47,116 nt of DNA, from assembly GCF_001298675.1 (NCBI RefSeq), contig NZ_CYIG01000028.1, forward strand, positions 1 to 47,116, written 5' to 3'. Of this stretch, positions 16,716-24,387 are shown piece by piece; within the stretch, counting starts at the first letter, position 1, and each line of letters starts with the position of its first letter. Origin of the DNA: Paenacidovorax caeni (GTDB lineage Bacteria > Pseudomonadota > Gammaproteobacteria > Burkholderiales > Burkholderiaceae_C). Made by a program: the position numbers and the translations under genes. A model generated the notes under the pieces. That model ran no database searches and was not told where the DNA came from. It saw only the letters and a program-made list of their open reading frames with translations.

Positions 16716-18158
16716 ATGAGCGACGCAGCAGCCGACAAAACCATCACCGAACGCGCCTTCAACGAAATGCTGGACGCCCAAGGCAACGTGCGCCCGCATT
16801 ACCACGCCTTTGCCCAGTGGCTTGCCAGCCAGCCTGACGAGGCCATGGCGGCGCGCCGCCTGGAAGCGGACCTGAACTTCCGCCGCATCGGCATCACCTT
16901 CACGATGGCGGGTGATGCCGATGGCACCGAGCGCCTGATTCCGTTCGATCTGATTCCGCGCGTCATTCCCGCAGCCGAGTGGCAGCGGCTGGACCAGGGG
17001 CTCAAGCAGCGCGTACGCGCGCTGAACATGTTCATCCACGACATCTACCACGACCACGACATCGTGCGCGCTGGCATCGTGCCGGCCGAGCAGGTGTTCC
17101 TCAACGCCCAGTACCGCCCCGAGATGCAGGACGTGACCGTGGCCGAGAACATCTACTGCCATGTGGCCGGCATCGACATCGTGCGCGCCAACGCCGGCGA
17201 GTTCTATGTGCTGGAGGACAACCTGCGTGTGCCCTCGGGCGTGTCGTACATGCTGGAGAACCGCAAGATGTCGATGCGGCTCATGCCAGAGATGTTCAGC
17301 CGTGCGCGCGTGGCCCCCGTGGCGCACTACCCCGACATGCTGCTGGACAACCTGCGCGAAGTGGCACCGCGCAACACGGACGACCCCACCGTGGTGGTGC
17401 TCACGCCAGGCATGTACAACTCGGCCTATTTCGAGCACGCCTTCCTGGCCCAGCAGATGGGCGTGGAGCTGGTGGAGGGCAAAGACCTGTTCGTGGACCA
17501 GAACACGGTCTACATGCGCACCACGCGCGGCCCGCAGCGCGTGGACGTGATCTACCGCCGCGTGGACGACGACTTCCTCGACCCACTGTCGTTCCGCGCC
17601 GACTCCGCCCTGGGCGTGCCGGGGCTGCTCTCGGCCTGCCGGGCGCAGCGCATCACGCTGGCCAACGCCATCGGCACCGGGCTGGCGGACGACAAGTCCA
17701 CCTACCTGTTCGTGCCGGACATGATCCGCTTCTACCTGGGCGAGGAACCCATCCTCTCCAACGTGCCCACCTGGCAGTGCAGCCGCCCGGACGAGCTGTC
17801 GCACGTGCTGGCGCACCTGCCCGAGCTGGTGGTCAAGGAGGTGCACGGCGCCGGGGGCTACGGCATGCTGGTCGGCCCCACGGCCAGCCGCGCCGAGCTG
17901 GACGAGTTCCGCGCCCGCATCCTGGCCCACCCCGGCCACTACATCGCCCAGCCCACGCTGGCGCTGTCCACCACGCCCACCTACGTCGAGTCGGGCGTGG
18001 CGCCGCGCCACGTGGACCTGCGGCCCTACGTGCTGTGCGGCAAGGAAATCCGCACCGTGCCCGGCGGCCTGTGCCGCGTGGCGCTCAAGGAGGGCTCGCT
18101 GGTGGTCAACAGCAGCCAGGGCGGCGGCACCAAGGACACCTGGGTGCTGGAGGAATGA
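16716..18158 (+). CDS. circularly permuted ATP-grasp protein (peptide ligase-like)
   Basis: A 480-aa protein of the circularly permuted ATP-grasp type (formerly DUF404/DUF407). Key segments are NFRRIGITFTMAGDADGTER near residue 50, FYVLEDNLRVPSGVSYMLEN near 165 (acidic/Asn metal-site residues E, D, N intact), VIYRRVDDDFLDPLSFRADS near 280, and LVVKEVHGAGGYGMLVGP near 375 with the nucleotide-binding Lys. By family it should form an amide bond using ATP, but the substrate is unknown. GGGGGAGG precedes the ATG. It is the first gene of a seven-gene block and is followed after 36 bp by the alpha-E gene, its usual partner. Confidence 0.9.
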   Translation: MSDAAADKTITERAFNEMLDAQGNVRPHYHAFAQWLASQPDEAMAARRLEADLNFRRIGITFTMAGDADGTERLIPFDLIPRVIPAAEWQRLDQGLKQRVRALNMFIHDIYHDHDIVRAGIVPAEQVFLNAQYRPEMQDVTVAENIYCHVAGIDIVRANAGEFYVLEDNLRVPSGVSYMLENRKMSMRLMPEMFSRARVAPVAHYPDMLLDNLREVAPRNTDDPTVVVLTPGMYNSAYFEHAFLAQQMGVELVEGKDLFVDQNTVYMRTTRGPQRVDVIYRRVDDDFLDPLSFRADSALGVPGLLSACRAQRITLANAIGTGLADDKSTYLFVPDMIRFYLGEEPILSNVPTWQCSRPDELSHVLAHLPELVVKEVHGAGGYGMLVGPTASRAELDEFRARILAHPGHYIAQPTLALSTTPTYVESGVAPRHVDLRPYVLCGKEIRTVPGGLCRVALKEGSLVVNSSQGGGTKDTWVLEE

Positions 18159-18194
18159 CGCCATGAAAAAAAGCATGAACAGGAGCACCAAGCC

Positions 18195-19178
18195 ATGCTG
18201 AGCCGTACCGCCGACCACCTTTTCTGGATGTGCCGCTACATCGAGCGCGCCGAAAACACCGCGCGCATGCTGCACGTCAACACCCAACTGGCCCTGCTGC
18301 CGCGCGACGAGGCGGTGCACCGCGAGTCGTGGCAGGCCATGCTGCGCCTGTTCGAGCTGGAGGGCGACTTCGCCGCGCGCTATGGCGCCCCGCAGCCGCA
18401 GGCCGTGATCCACTACATGGCGCGCGACGCCGACAACCCCTCCTCCATCTACGCCTGCCTGCGCGCCTGCCGCGAGAACGCGCGCGCCGTGCGCGGCAGC
18501 CTGACCACCGAGCTGTGGGAGACCATCAACCTCACCTGGCTGACGCTGCTGCGCGACCTGGACGACGGCGTGCTCGAACGCAGCCCCGAACAGTTCTTCG
18601 AGTGGATCAAGCACCGCGCGCACCTGGTGCGCGGCGTGACCGAGAACACCATGCTGGTGGACGAGGCATTGCACTTCATGCGCCTGGGCAGCCAGCTGGA
18701 GCGCGCCGACAACATGGCGCGCATGCTGGACGTGCGCTTTCACGAGCACGAGGCCATGGCGCCAGGCGGCAAGCCGGGCGCGGCGCAGGGCAAGGCGCTC
18801 GACACCGACGCAGGCGAGTTCTACCGCTGGTCGGCCATCCTGGGCTGCGTGTCGGCGCTGGAGGTGTACCGCAAGGTCTACCGCGACGTGGTCACCCCCT
18901 CGCGCGTGGTGGAGCTGCTGGTGCTCAACGCCACCCTGCCCAGCTCGCTGGTGGCGCTGATGCGCGGCGTGAAGGACAACCTGGCGCGCGTGGCCAACGG
19001 CCGCTCGGCCGAAACCGAGCGCCAGGCCGGCCTGCTGCTGGCCGAGCTGGAGTACGGGCGCATCGAGGACATCCTGCGCGGCCCCGGGCTGCACCGCTTC
19101 CTCACCAACTTCCTGGCGCGCGTGAACCACCTGGGCACGCGCATCGGCCGCGACTTCCTGCTGCCCTTGAGCGCCTAA
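18195..19178 (+). CDS. alpha-E domain protein (DUF403)
   Basis: A 327-aa, mostly helical protein. The N-terminal LSRTADHLFWMCRYIERAEN followed by TARML is the hallmark of the alpha-E family, and later HFMRLGSQLERADNMARMLD is its second conserved ER-A-N helix. Comparative genomics links alpha-E proteins to circularly permuted ATP-grasp enzymes and transglutaminase-like proteases. No catalytic activity has been established as far as I know. A partner or scaffold role for the ATP-grasp protein upstream is inference. It shares a likely transcript with neighbours (36 bp upstream gap, 90 bp downstream). Confidence 0.88.
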   Translation: MLSRTADHLFWMCRYIERAENTARMLHVNTQLALLPRDEAVHRESWQAMLRLFELEGDFAARYGAPQPQAVIHYMARDADNPSSIYACLRACRENARAVRGSLTTELWETINLTWLTLLRDLDDGVLERSPEQFFEWIKHRAHLVRGVTENTMLVDEALHFMRLGSQLERADNMARMLDVRFHEHEAMAPGGKPGAAQGKALDTDAGEFYRWSAILGCVSALEVYRKVYRDVVTPSRVVELLVLNATLPSSLVALMRGVKDNLARVANGRSAETERQAGLLLAELEYGRIEDILRGPGLHRFLTNFLARVNHLGTRIGRDFLLPLSA

Positions 19179-19189
19179 GGATTTTTCAA

Positions 19190-19239
19190 TGAAATCGGCC
19201 ACCAGCCCTTATGGGGCAAGCGCCAGCAGCTATCAATCT
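19190..19239. repeat. dispersed palindromic repeat, copy D
   Basis: TGAAATCGGCCACCAGCCCT, then TATGGGGCAAGCGCCAGCAG and CTATCAATCTT. It is one of the best copies and lies in the 90-bp gap between the alpha-E and transglutaminase genes, so it is transcribed with the cluster and could form an mRNA hairpin there. Confidence 0.65.
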
Positions 19240-19268
19240 TGATTTTGAACCACGGCAAGGAGCGACGC

Positions 19269-20060
19269 ATGCGCCACCTCATCAAGCACACCACCCGCTA
19301 CCACTACACCGACCCCGTGAGCTACAGCATCCAGGTGCTGCGCCTGACGCCGCGCCAGGACGAGCACCAGCGCCTGCTGCGCTGGCACATCGAGGCCCCC
19401 GGCCTGCTGGAGGAGCAGGTGGACGCCTACGGCAACATCACCCACACCCTCACGCTGACCCAGCCGCACGACGCCATCGAGCTGAAGGTGACGGGCCAGA
19501 TCGAAGTCAGCCCGCTCGACGGCGGCGCCGTGCACGGCGAAGACAACCGACTGCCCGTGCAGGCGTACTGCGTGCCCACGCCGCTGACGGCGTACGACGA
19601 CGGCATCCGCGCCTTCGCGCAAGGCGTGCTGCCCGCCGGCCTGCGCGGGCCGGACGACGCCCTGGCGCTGGCCGAAGCCATCGCGCAGCGCGTGGTCTAC
19701 GAACCCGGCATGCGCACCGCGCAAACCGCCGCCAGCCAGGTGCTGGCGCAGGGCCACGGCGTCTGCCAGGACCACGCCCACCTGTTCCTGGCCTGCGCAC
19801 GCGCCCTGGGCTGCCCGGCGCGCTACGTCAGCGGCTACCTGTACGCCGATGCCGACCACATGTCCGCCCACGCCTGGGCCGACCTGTGGTGGCCCCGGCA
19901 CGGCTGGACCAGCATCGACGTGACGGGCCGCCAGTACGCCAGCGAACGCCATTGCCGCCTGGCCGTGGCGCGCGACTACGCCAGCGCCTCGCCGGTGCGC
20001 GGCGTGCGCACCGGCGGCGGCGAGGAAAGCATCCGCATGGACGTGCTGGTGCAGCAGTAA
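19269..20060 (+). CDS. transglutaminase-like cysteine protease (first of three)
   Basis: A 263-aa protein with a Bact_transglu_N domain (MRHLIKHTTRYHYTDPVSYS) and a transglutaminase core. The catalytic triad is visible as Cys166 in GHGVCQDHAHLF, His201 in MSAHAWADLWW and Asp217 in WTSIDVTGR. I chose ATG 19269 because AAGGAG lies six bases before it; an upstream start at 19239 is possible but has no such support. Family members are usually peptidases rather than crosslinkers. The Anbu peptidase gene begins 14 bp after the stop. Confidence 0.92.
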   Translation: MRHLIKHTTRYHYTDPVSYSIQVLRLTPRQDEHQRLLRWHIEAPGLLEEQVDAYGNITHTLTLTQPHDAIELKVTGQIEVSPLDGGAVHGEDNRLPVQAYCVPTPLTAYDDGIRAFAQGVLPAGLRGPDDALALAEAIAQRVVYEPGMRTAQTAASQVLAQGHGVCQDHAHLFLACARALGCPARYVSGYLYADADHMSAHAWADLWWPRHGWTSIDVTGRQYASERHCRLAVARDYASASPVRGVRTGGGEESIRMDVLVQQ

Positions 20061-20074
20061 CCGAAGAACCCGCC

Positions 20075-20950
20075 ATGACCTACTGCATCGCCGCCTGCCT
20101 GGACGCAGGCATGGTCTTCCTGGCCGACAGCCGCACCAATGCCGGCGTGGACCAGGTCAGCACCTTCCGCAAGCTGCGCGTGTTCGAGCGCCCCGGCGAC
20201 CGGCTGCTGGCGCTCATGACTTCGGGCAACCTGGCCATCAGCCAGGCCATCGTGGCGCTGCTGGCGCAGCGCGGCGCGGACGACCCGCATTCGCTCTGGA
20301 ACGCCACCACCATGCAGGAGGCCGCGCAGTGCGTGGGCGACGCCGTGCGCGCCGTGCACGCGCGCGACGGCCAGGCGCTCAAGGCGCAGGGCATCGACTT
20401 CAACGTCAGCCTGCTCCTGGGCGGGCAGATCGGTGCCGCGCCGTGCCAGTTGTTCCAGGTGTACGCGGCGGGCAACTTCATCGCCGCCAGCCCCGAGAGC
20501 CCGTACCTGCAGATCGGCGAGGCCAAGTACGGCAAACCCATCGTGGACCGCGTGCTGCAGGCGCAGACCTCGCTCGACGAAGCCGCCAAGTGCATGCTGA
20601 TCTCGATGGACTCGACCCTGCGCTCGAACATCTCGGTCGGCCTGCCGCTGGACCTGCTGGTGTATGAGCGCGGCACGCTGCGCGTGACGCGCTTCGCCTG
20701 CCTGGACGAAACCAGCGAGTACCTGGCGATGATCCGCCGCACCTGGGGCGAGCAGTTGCGCCAGGTGTTCGCTGGCATTCCCAACCCGCGCTGGACCACC
20801 CCCGCAGCCCCCCCGGCCGAGGACACCGCGCCCCTGCCCTTCGCCCGCCGGCACCAGCCCGTGCGCATCGGCACCGGCAACGCCACCGACCTGCCGCCCG
20901 CCGTGCACCAGGTGCTGGCGCAGGGCACGGGCGACGGGCAGGCGCAGTAG
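20075..20950 (+). CDS. Anbu, proteasome-like N-terminal nucleophile peptidase
   Basis: A proteasome/HslV-fold peptidase of the Anbu family. After removal of Met the N terminus is TYCIAACLDAGMVFLADSRT. Thr1 is the candidate nucleophile, with Asp17 (ADSRTNAG) and Lys32 (TFRKLRVFE) in the positions of the proteasome catalytic residues. The 291-aa protein is longer than the roughly 240-250 aa I expect: from about residue 245 there is a Pro/Ala-rich tail. No Clp/HslU-type ATPase is encoded nearby, in line with Anbu being unfoldase-independent. The surrounding ATP-grasp, alpha-E and transglutaminase genes are its typical genomic company. Substrate unknown. Confidence 0.92.
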   Translation: MTYCIAACLDAGMVFLADSRTNAGVDQVSTFRKLRVFERPGDRLLALMTSGNLAISQAIVALLAQRGADDPHSLWNATTMQEAAQCVGDAVRAVHARDGQALKAQGIDFNVSLLLGGQIGAAPCQLFQVYAAGNFIAASPESPYLQIGEAKYGKPIVDRVLQAQTSLDEAAKCMLISMDSTLRSNISVGLPLDLLVYERGTLRVTRFACLDETSEYLAMIRRTWGEQLRQVFAGIPNPRWTTPAAPPAEDTAPLPFARRHQPVRIGTGNATDLPPAVHQVLAQGTGDGQAQ

Positions 20951-20990
20951 CCACCCCCCATTCCGGCCACACCACCCCATCGCACACGCC

Positions 20991-23900
20991 ATGTCCATTC
21001 ACGCCGCACTCCACCACGTCACCCACTACACCTACGACCGCCTGGTCGGGCTGGGGCCGCAAACCGTGCGCCTGCGCCCCGCGCCGCACTGCCGCAGCCG
21101 GGTGCTGTCGTACGCGCTGAAGGTCGAGCCGGCGCAGCACTTCATCAACTGGCAGCAGGACCCGTTCGCCAACTACCAGGCGCGGCTGGTGTTCCCGGAG
21201 AAGACGCGCGCCTTCAAGGTCACGGTGGACCTGGTGGTCGAAATGGCGGTCTACAACCCCTTCGACTTCTTCCTGGAGCCCGAGGCCGAGCACTTTCCGT
21301 TCAGCTACGCTGCCACCGTCAGGCAGGAGCTGGCCCCCTACCTCGCCGCCGGGCCGCTCACGCCGCAGCTCAAAAGCTACCTCGGCAAGATCGACCACGG
21401 CGAACAGCGCACCATCGACTTCCTGGTCCACCTCAACCGCCAGGTGGCGCAGGACATCCGCTACCTCATCCGCATGGAGCCGGGCGTGCAGACGCCCGAG
21501 GAAACGCTGGAAAAAGCCAGCGGCTCCTGCCGCGATTCGGGCTGGCTGCTGGTGCAACTGCTGCGCCACCTGGGGCTGGCGGCGCGCTTCGTCTCGGGCT
21601 ACCTGATCCAGCTTGCGCCCGACGTGAAGTCGCTCGACGGACCGAGCGGCACCGCAGTGGACTTCACCGACCTGCACGCCTGGTGCGAGGTCTACCTGCC
21701 CGGCGCGGGCTGGATCGGGCTGGACGCCACATCGGGCCTGCTCGCGGGCGAGGGCCACATTCCGCTGGCGTGCACGCCCCAGCCCTCGGGCGCCGCGCCC
21801 ATCGAGGGGCTGGTGGACGAGGCCGAGGTGACGTTTAGCCACGAGATGCGCGTGACGCGCATCCACGAGTCGCCGCGCGTCACCAAACCCTACAGCGACG
21901 GCCAATGGCAGGCCGTGCTGGCCCTGGGCGAAAAGGTGGACGCCGACCTGGCGGCGGGCGACGTGCGCCTGACCATGGGCGGCGAACCGACCTTCGTCGC
22001 CATGAACGACCGCGACGCGCCCGAGTGGAACACCGACGCGCTCGGGCCGACCAAGCGCGGCTTCGCCATGGAACTCACGCACAAGCTGCGAGCCGAATAC
22101 GGGCAAGGCGGCTTCCTGCACTTCGGCCAGGGCAAGTGGTATCCGGGCGAGCAACTGCCGCGCTGGGCGCTGTCCATCTGCTGGCGCGCCGACGGCCAGG
22201 GCACGTGGCGCAACCCTGCCCTGTTCGCCGACGAGCGCGACCCCTCGCACTACACCAGCGAGGACGCGCGCTGCTTCACCCACACGCTGGCGCGCAAGCT
22301 GGGCCTGGCGGACAGCCACATCCAGCCCGGCTACGAGGACGTGTTCTATTACCTCTGGCGCGAGCGCCGCCTGCCCGTCAACGTCGATCCGTTCGACGCG
22401 CGGCTCGACGACGAACTGGAGCGCGCGCGCCTGCGCCGCGTGTTCGCGCAGAAGCTGGACAGCGTGGTCGGCTACGTGCTGCCCTTGCAGGCCGAGGGCG
22501 CGGGGCGGTGGAGCACCGGGCCGTGGTTCTTCCGCGACGAACGCATGTACCTCGTGCCCGGCGACTCGCCCATGGGCTACCGCCTGCCGCTCGACAGCCT
22601 GCCCTGGGTGAGCCAGGGCGACTACCCCTACCTGATCCCGCAGGACCCCGGCGCGCCGCAGCAGCCGCTGCCCGATGCCGACGTGCTGCAAGCGCGCTAC
22701 CGCGCGGGCGAGGCGCCGCGCGTGCTGCAGCACGCCAGCGCCGCCGCTGCCGCCCCGCAGGCCATGCCGCAGCGCTTCGCGTCAGCGGGCGGCCTGACGC
22801 GCACCGCGCTGTGCGTCGAAGCGCGCGACCCCACGCGGGCCAACGGCCCGCAGGCCGAGCAGCAAGGAGGGCAAACCGGCGTGCTCTACGTCTTCATGCC
22901 CCCGCTCGCGCAGCTCGACGACTACCTCGACCTGCTCGCCGCCGTCGAGGCCACGGCGGAAGAACTGGGCGTGAAGATCGTCCTCGAAGGCTACCCGCCG
23001 CCGCGCGATGCACGCCTGAAGCTGCTGCAGGTCACGCCCGACCCCGGCGTGATCGAGGTGAACATCCACCCCGCGAGCAACTGGGCCGAACTGGTGCAGC
23101 ACACTGAATTCCTGTACCAGGCGGCGTTCGAGGCGCGCCTGTCGGCCGAAAAGTTCATGACCGACGGCCGCCACACCGGCACCGGCGGCGGCAACCACTT
23201 CGTGATGGGCGGCGCCACGCCCGCCGACTCACCCTTTTTGCGCCGGCCCGAGCTGCTCGCCAGCCTGCTGCTCTACTGGCACAACCACCCGAGCCTGTCG
23301 TACCTGTTCAGCGGCCTGTTCATCGGCCCCACGAGCCAGTCGCCGCGCGTCGATGAGGCGCGCAACGACCAGCTCTACGAGCTGGAAATCGCGCTGCGCG
23401 AAATCCGCGAGAACCGTGCGCGCCACGGCCAGAACATGCCGCCGTGGCTGGTGGACCGGCTGCTGCGCAACATTCTCATCGACGTGACCGGCAACACGCA
23501 CCGCAGCGAGTTCAGCATCGACAAGATGTACTCGCCCGATTCGGCGACGGGCCGGCTGGGCCTGCTGGAGCTGCGCGCGTTCGAGATGCCGCCGCACGCG
23601 CGCATGAGCGTGGTGCAGCAGCTCTTGCTGCGCGCGCTCATCGCCCGCTTCTGGAACGCCCCGTACCAGGCCCCCGCCACGCGCTGGGGCACCGAACTGC
23701 ACGACCGCTGGATGCTGCCCACCTTCATCCACATGGATCTGCACGACGTGCTGGCCGAGATGGCCGAAGCGGGCTACGCCTTCGACCCCGCGTGGTTCGC
23801 GCCGCACTTCGAGTTCCGCTTCCCGTTCGTCGGCGCGGTGCAGTCGCGCGGCATCGAACTCACTTTGCGCAACGCGCTGGAGCCCTGGCACGTGATGGGC

Positions 23901-24380
23901 GAGGAAGGCGCCGTCGGCGGCACCGTGCGCTACGTCGATTCGTCGCTGGAGCGCATCGAGGTGCGCGTGACGGGCCTCAACGACAGCCGCTACACCGTCA
24001 CCGTCAACGGCCAGCCGCTACCGCTGCAGCCCACCGGCACGCAGGGCGAATTCGTCGCCGGCGTGCGCTACAAGGCGTGGAACCCGCCGAGCAGCCTGCA
24101 CCCCACCATCGGCGTGCATACGCCGCTGACCTTCGACATCGTGGACACCTGGATGAACCGCTCGCTCGGCGGCTGCCAGTACCACGTGGCGCACCCTGGC
24201 GGGCGCAACTACGGCACCTTCCCGGTCAACGCCTACGAGGCGGAAAGCCGGCGCCTGGCGCGCTTCGCGCGCATGGGGCACACTGCGGGGCCGCTCGCCG
24301 TGCCACCCGCCACCATCGACCTGCCGGGCAGCCGCGAATTCCCCTTCACACTCGACCTGCGGCGGCAGATGCGGCCTTGA
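20991..24380 (+). CDS. large transglutaminase-like protein with DUF2126 region
   Basis: An 1129-aa protein. Residues 1-290 form a Bact_transglu_N plus transglutaminase unit, with Cys180 in GSCRDSGWLLVQLL, His229 in TDLHAWCEVYLPG and Asp245 in GLDATSG. From about residue 300 to the C terminus is the DUF2126 region, starting near MGGEPTFVAMNDRDAPEWNT. It includes GGNHFVMGGATPADSPFLRR and HRSEFSIDKMYSPDS. The latter half has charged, glutamine synthetase- or amidoligase-like looking segments, but I cannot assign a fold by eye. It starts 40 bp after the Anbu gene and is followed by the next gene after 7 bp. Confidence 0.9.
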   Translation: MSIHAALHHVTHYTYDRLVGLGPQTVRLRPAPHCRSRVLSYALKVEPAQHFINWQQDPFANYQARLVFPEKTRAFKVTVDLVVEMAVYNPFDFFLEPEAEHFPFSYAATVRQELAPYLAAGPLTPQLKSYLGKIDHGEQRTIDFLVHLNRQVAQDIRYLIRMEPGVQTPEETLEKASGSCRDSGWLLVQLLRHLGLAARFVSGYLIQLAPDVKSLDGPSGTAVDFTDLHAWCEVYLPGAGWIGLDATSGLLAGEGHIPLACTPQPSGAAPIEGLVDEAEVTFSHEMRVTRIHESPRVTKPYSDGQWQAVLALGEKVDADLAAGDVRLTMGGEPTFVAMNDRDAPEWNTDALGPTKRGFAMELTHKLRAEYGQGGFLHFGQGKWYPGEQLPRWALSICWRADGQGTWRNPALFADERDPSHYTSEDARCFTHTLARKLGLADSHIQPGYEDVFYYLWRERRLPVNVDPFDARLDDELERARLRRVFAQKLDSVVGYVLPLQAEGAGRWSTGPWFFRDERMYLVPGDSPMGYRLPLDSLPWVSQGDYPYLIPQDPGAPQQPLPDADVLQARYRAGEAPRVLQHASAAAAAPQAMPQRFASAGGLTRTALCVEARDPTRANGPQAEQQGGQTGVLYVFMPPLAQLDDYLDLLAAVEATAEELGVKIVLEGYPPPRDARLKLLQVTPDPGVIEVNIHPASNWAELVQHTEFLYQAAFEARLSAEKFMTDGRHTGTGGGNHFVMGGATPADSPFLRRPELLASLLLYWHNHPSLSYLFSGLFIGPTSQSPRVDEARNDQLYELEIALREIRENRARHGQNMPPWLVDRLLRNILIDVTGNTHRSEFSIDKMYSPDSATGRLGLLELRAFEMPPHARMSVVQQLLLRALIARFWNAPYQAPATRWGTELHDRWMLPTFIHMDLHDVLAEMAEAGYAFDPAWFAPHFEFRFPFVGAVQSRGIELTLRNALEPWHVMGEEGAVGGTVRYVDSSLERIEVRVTGLNDSRYTVTVNGQPLPLQPTGTQGEFVAGVRYKAWNPPSSLHPTIGVHTPLTFDIVDTWMNRSLGGCQYHVAHPGGRNYGTFPVNAYEAESRRLARFARMGHTAGPLAVPPATIDLPGSREFPFTLDLRRQMRP

Positions 24381-24387
24381 TTGATCC

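Noticed and set aside
16533-19202. An 889-codon open frame on the minus strand opposite the ATP-grasp and alpha-E genes
   Set aside because: It is antisense to two clearly recognised genes, is rich in His/Ala/Gln as expected of high-GC shadow frames, and has no family motif.
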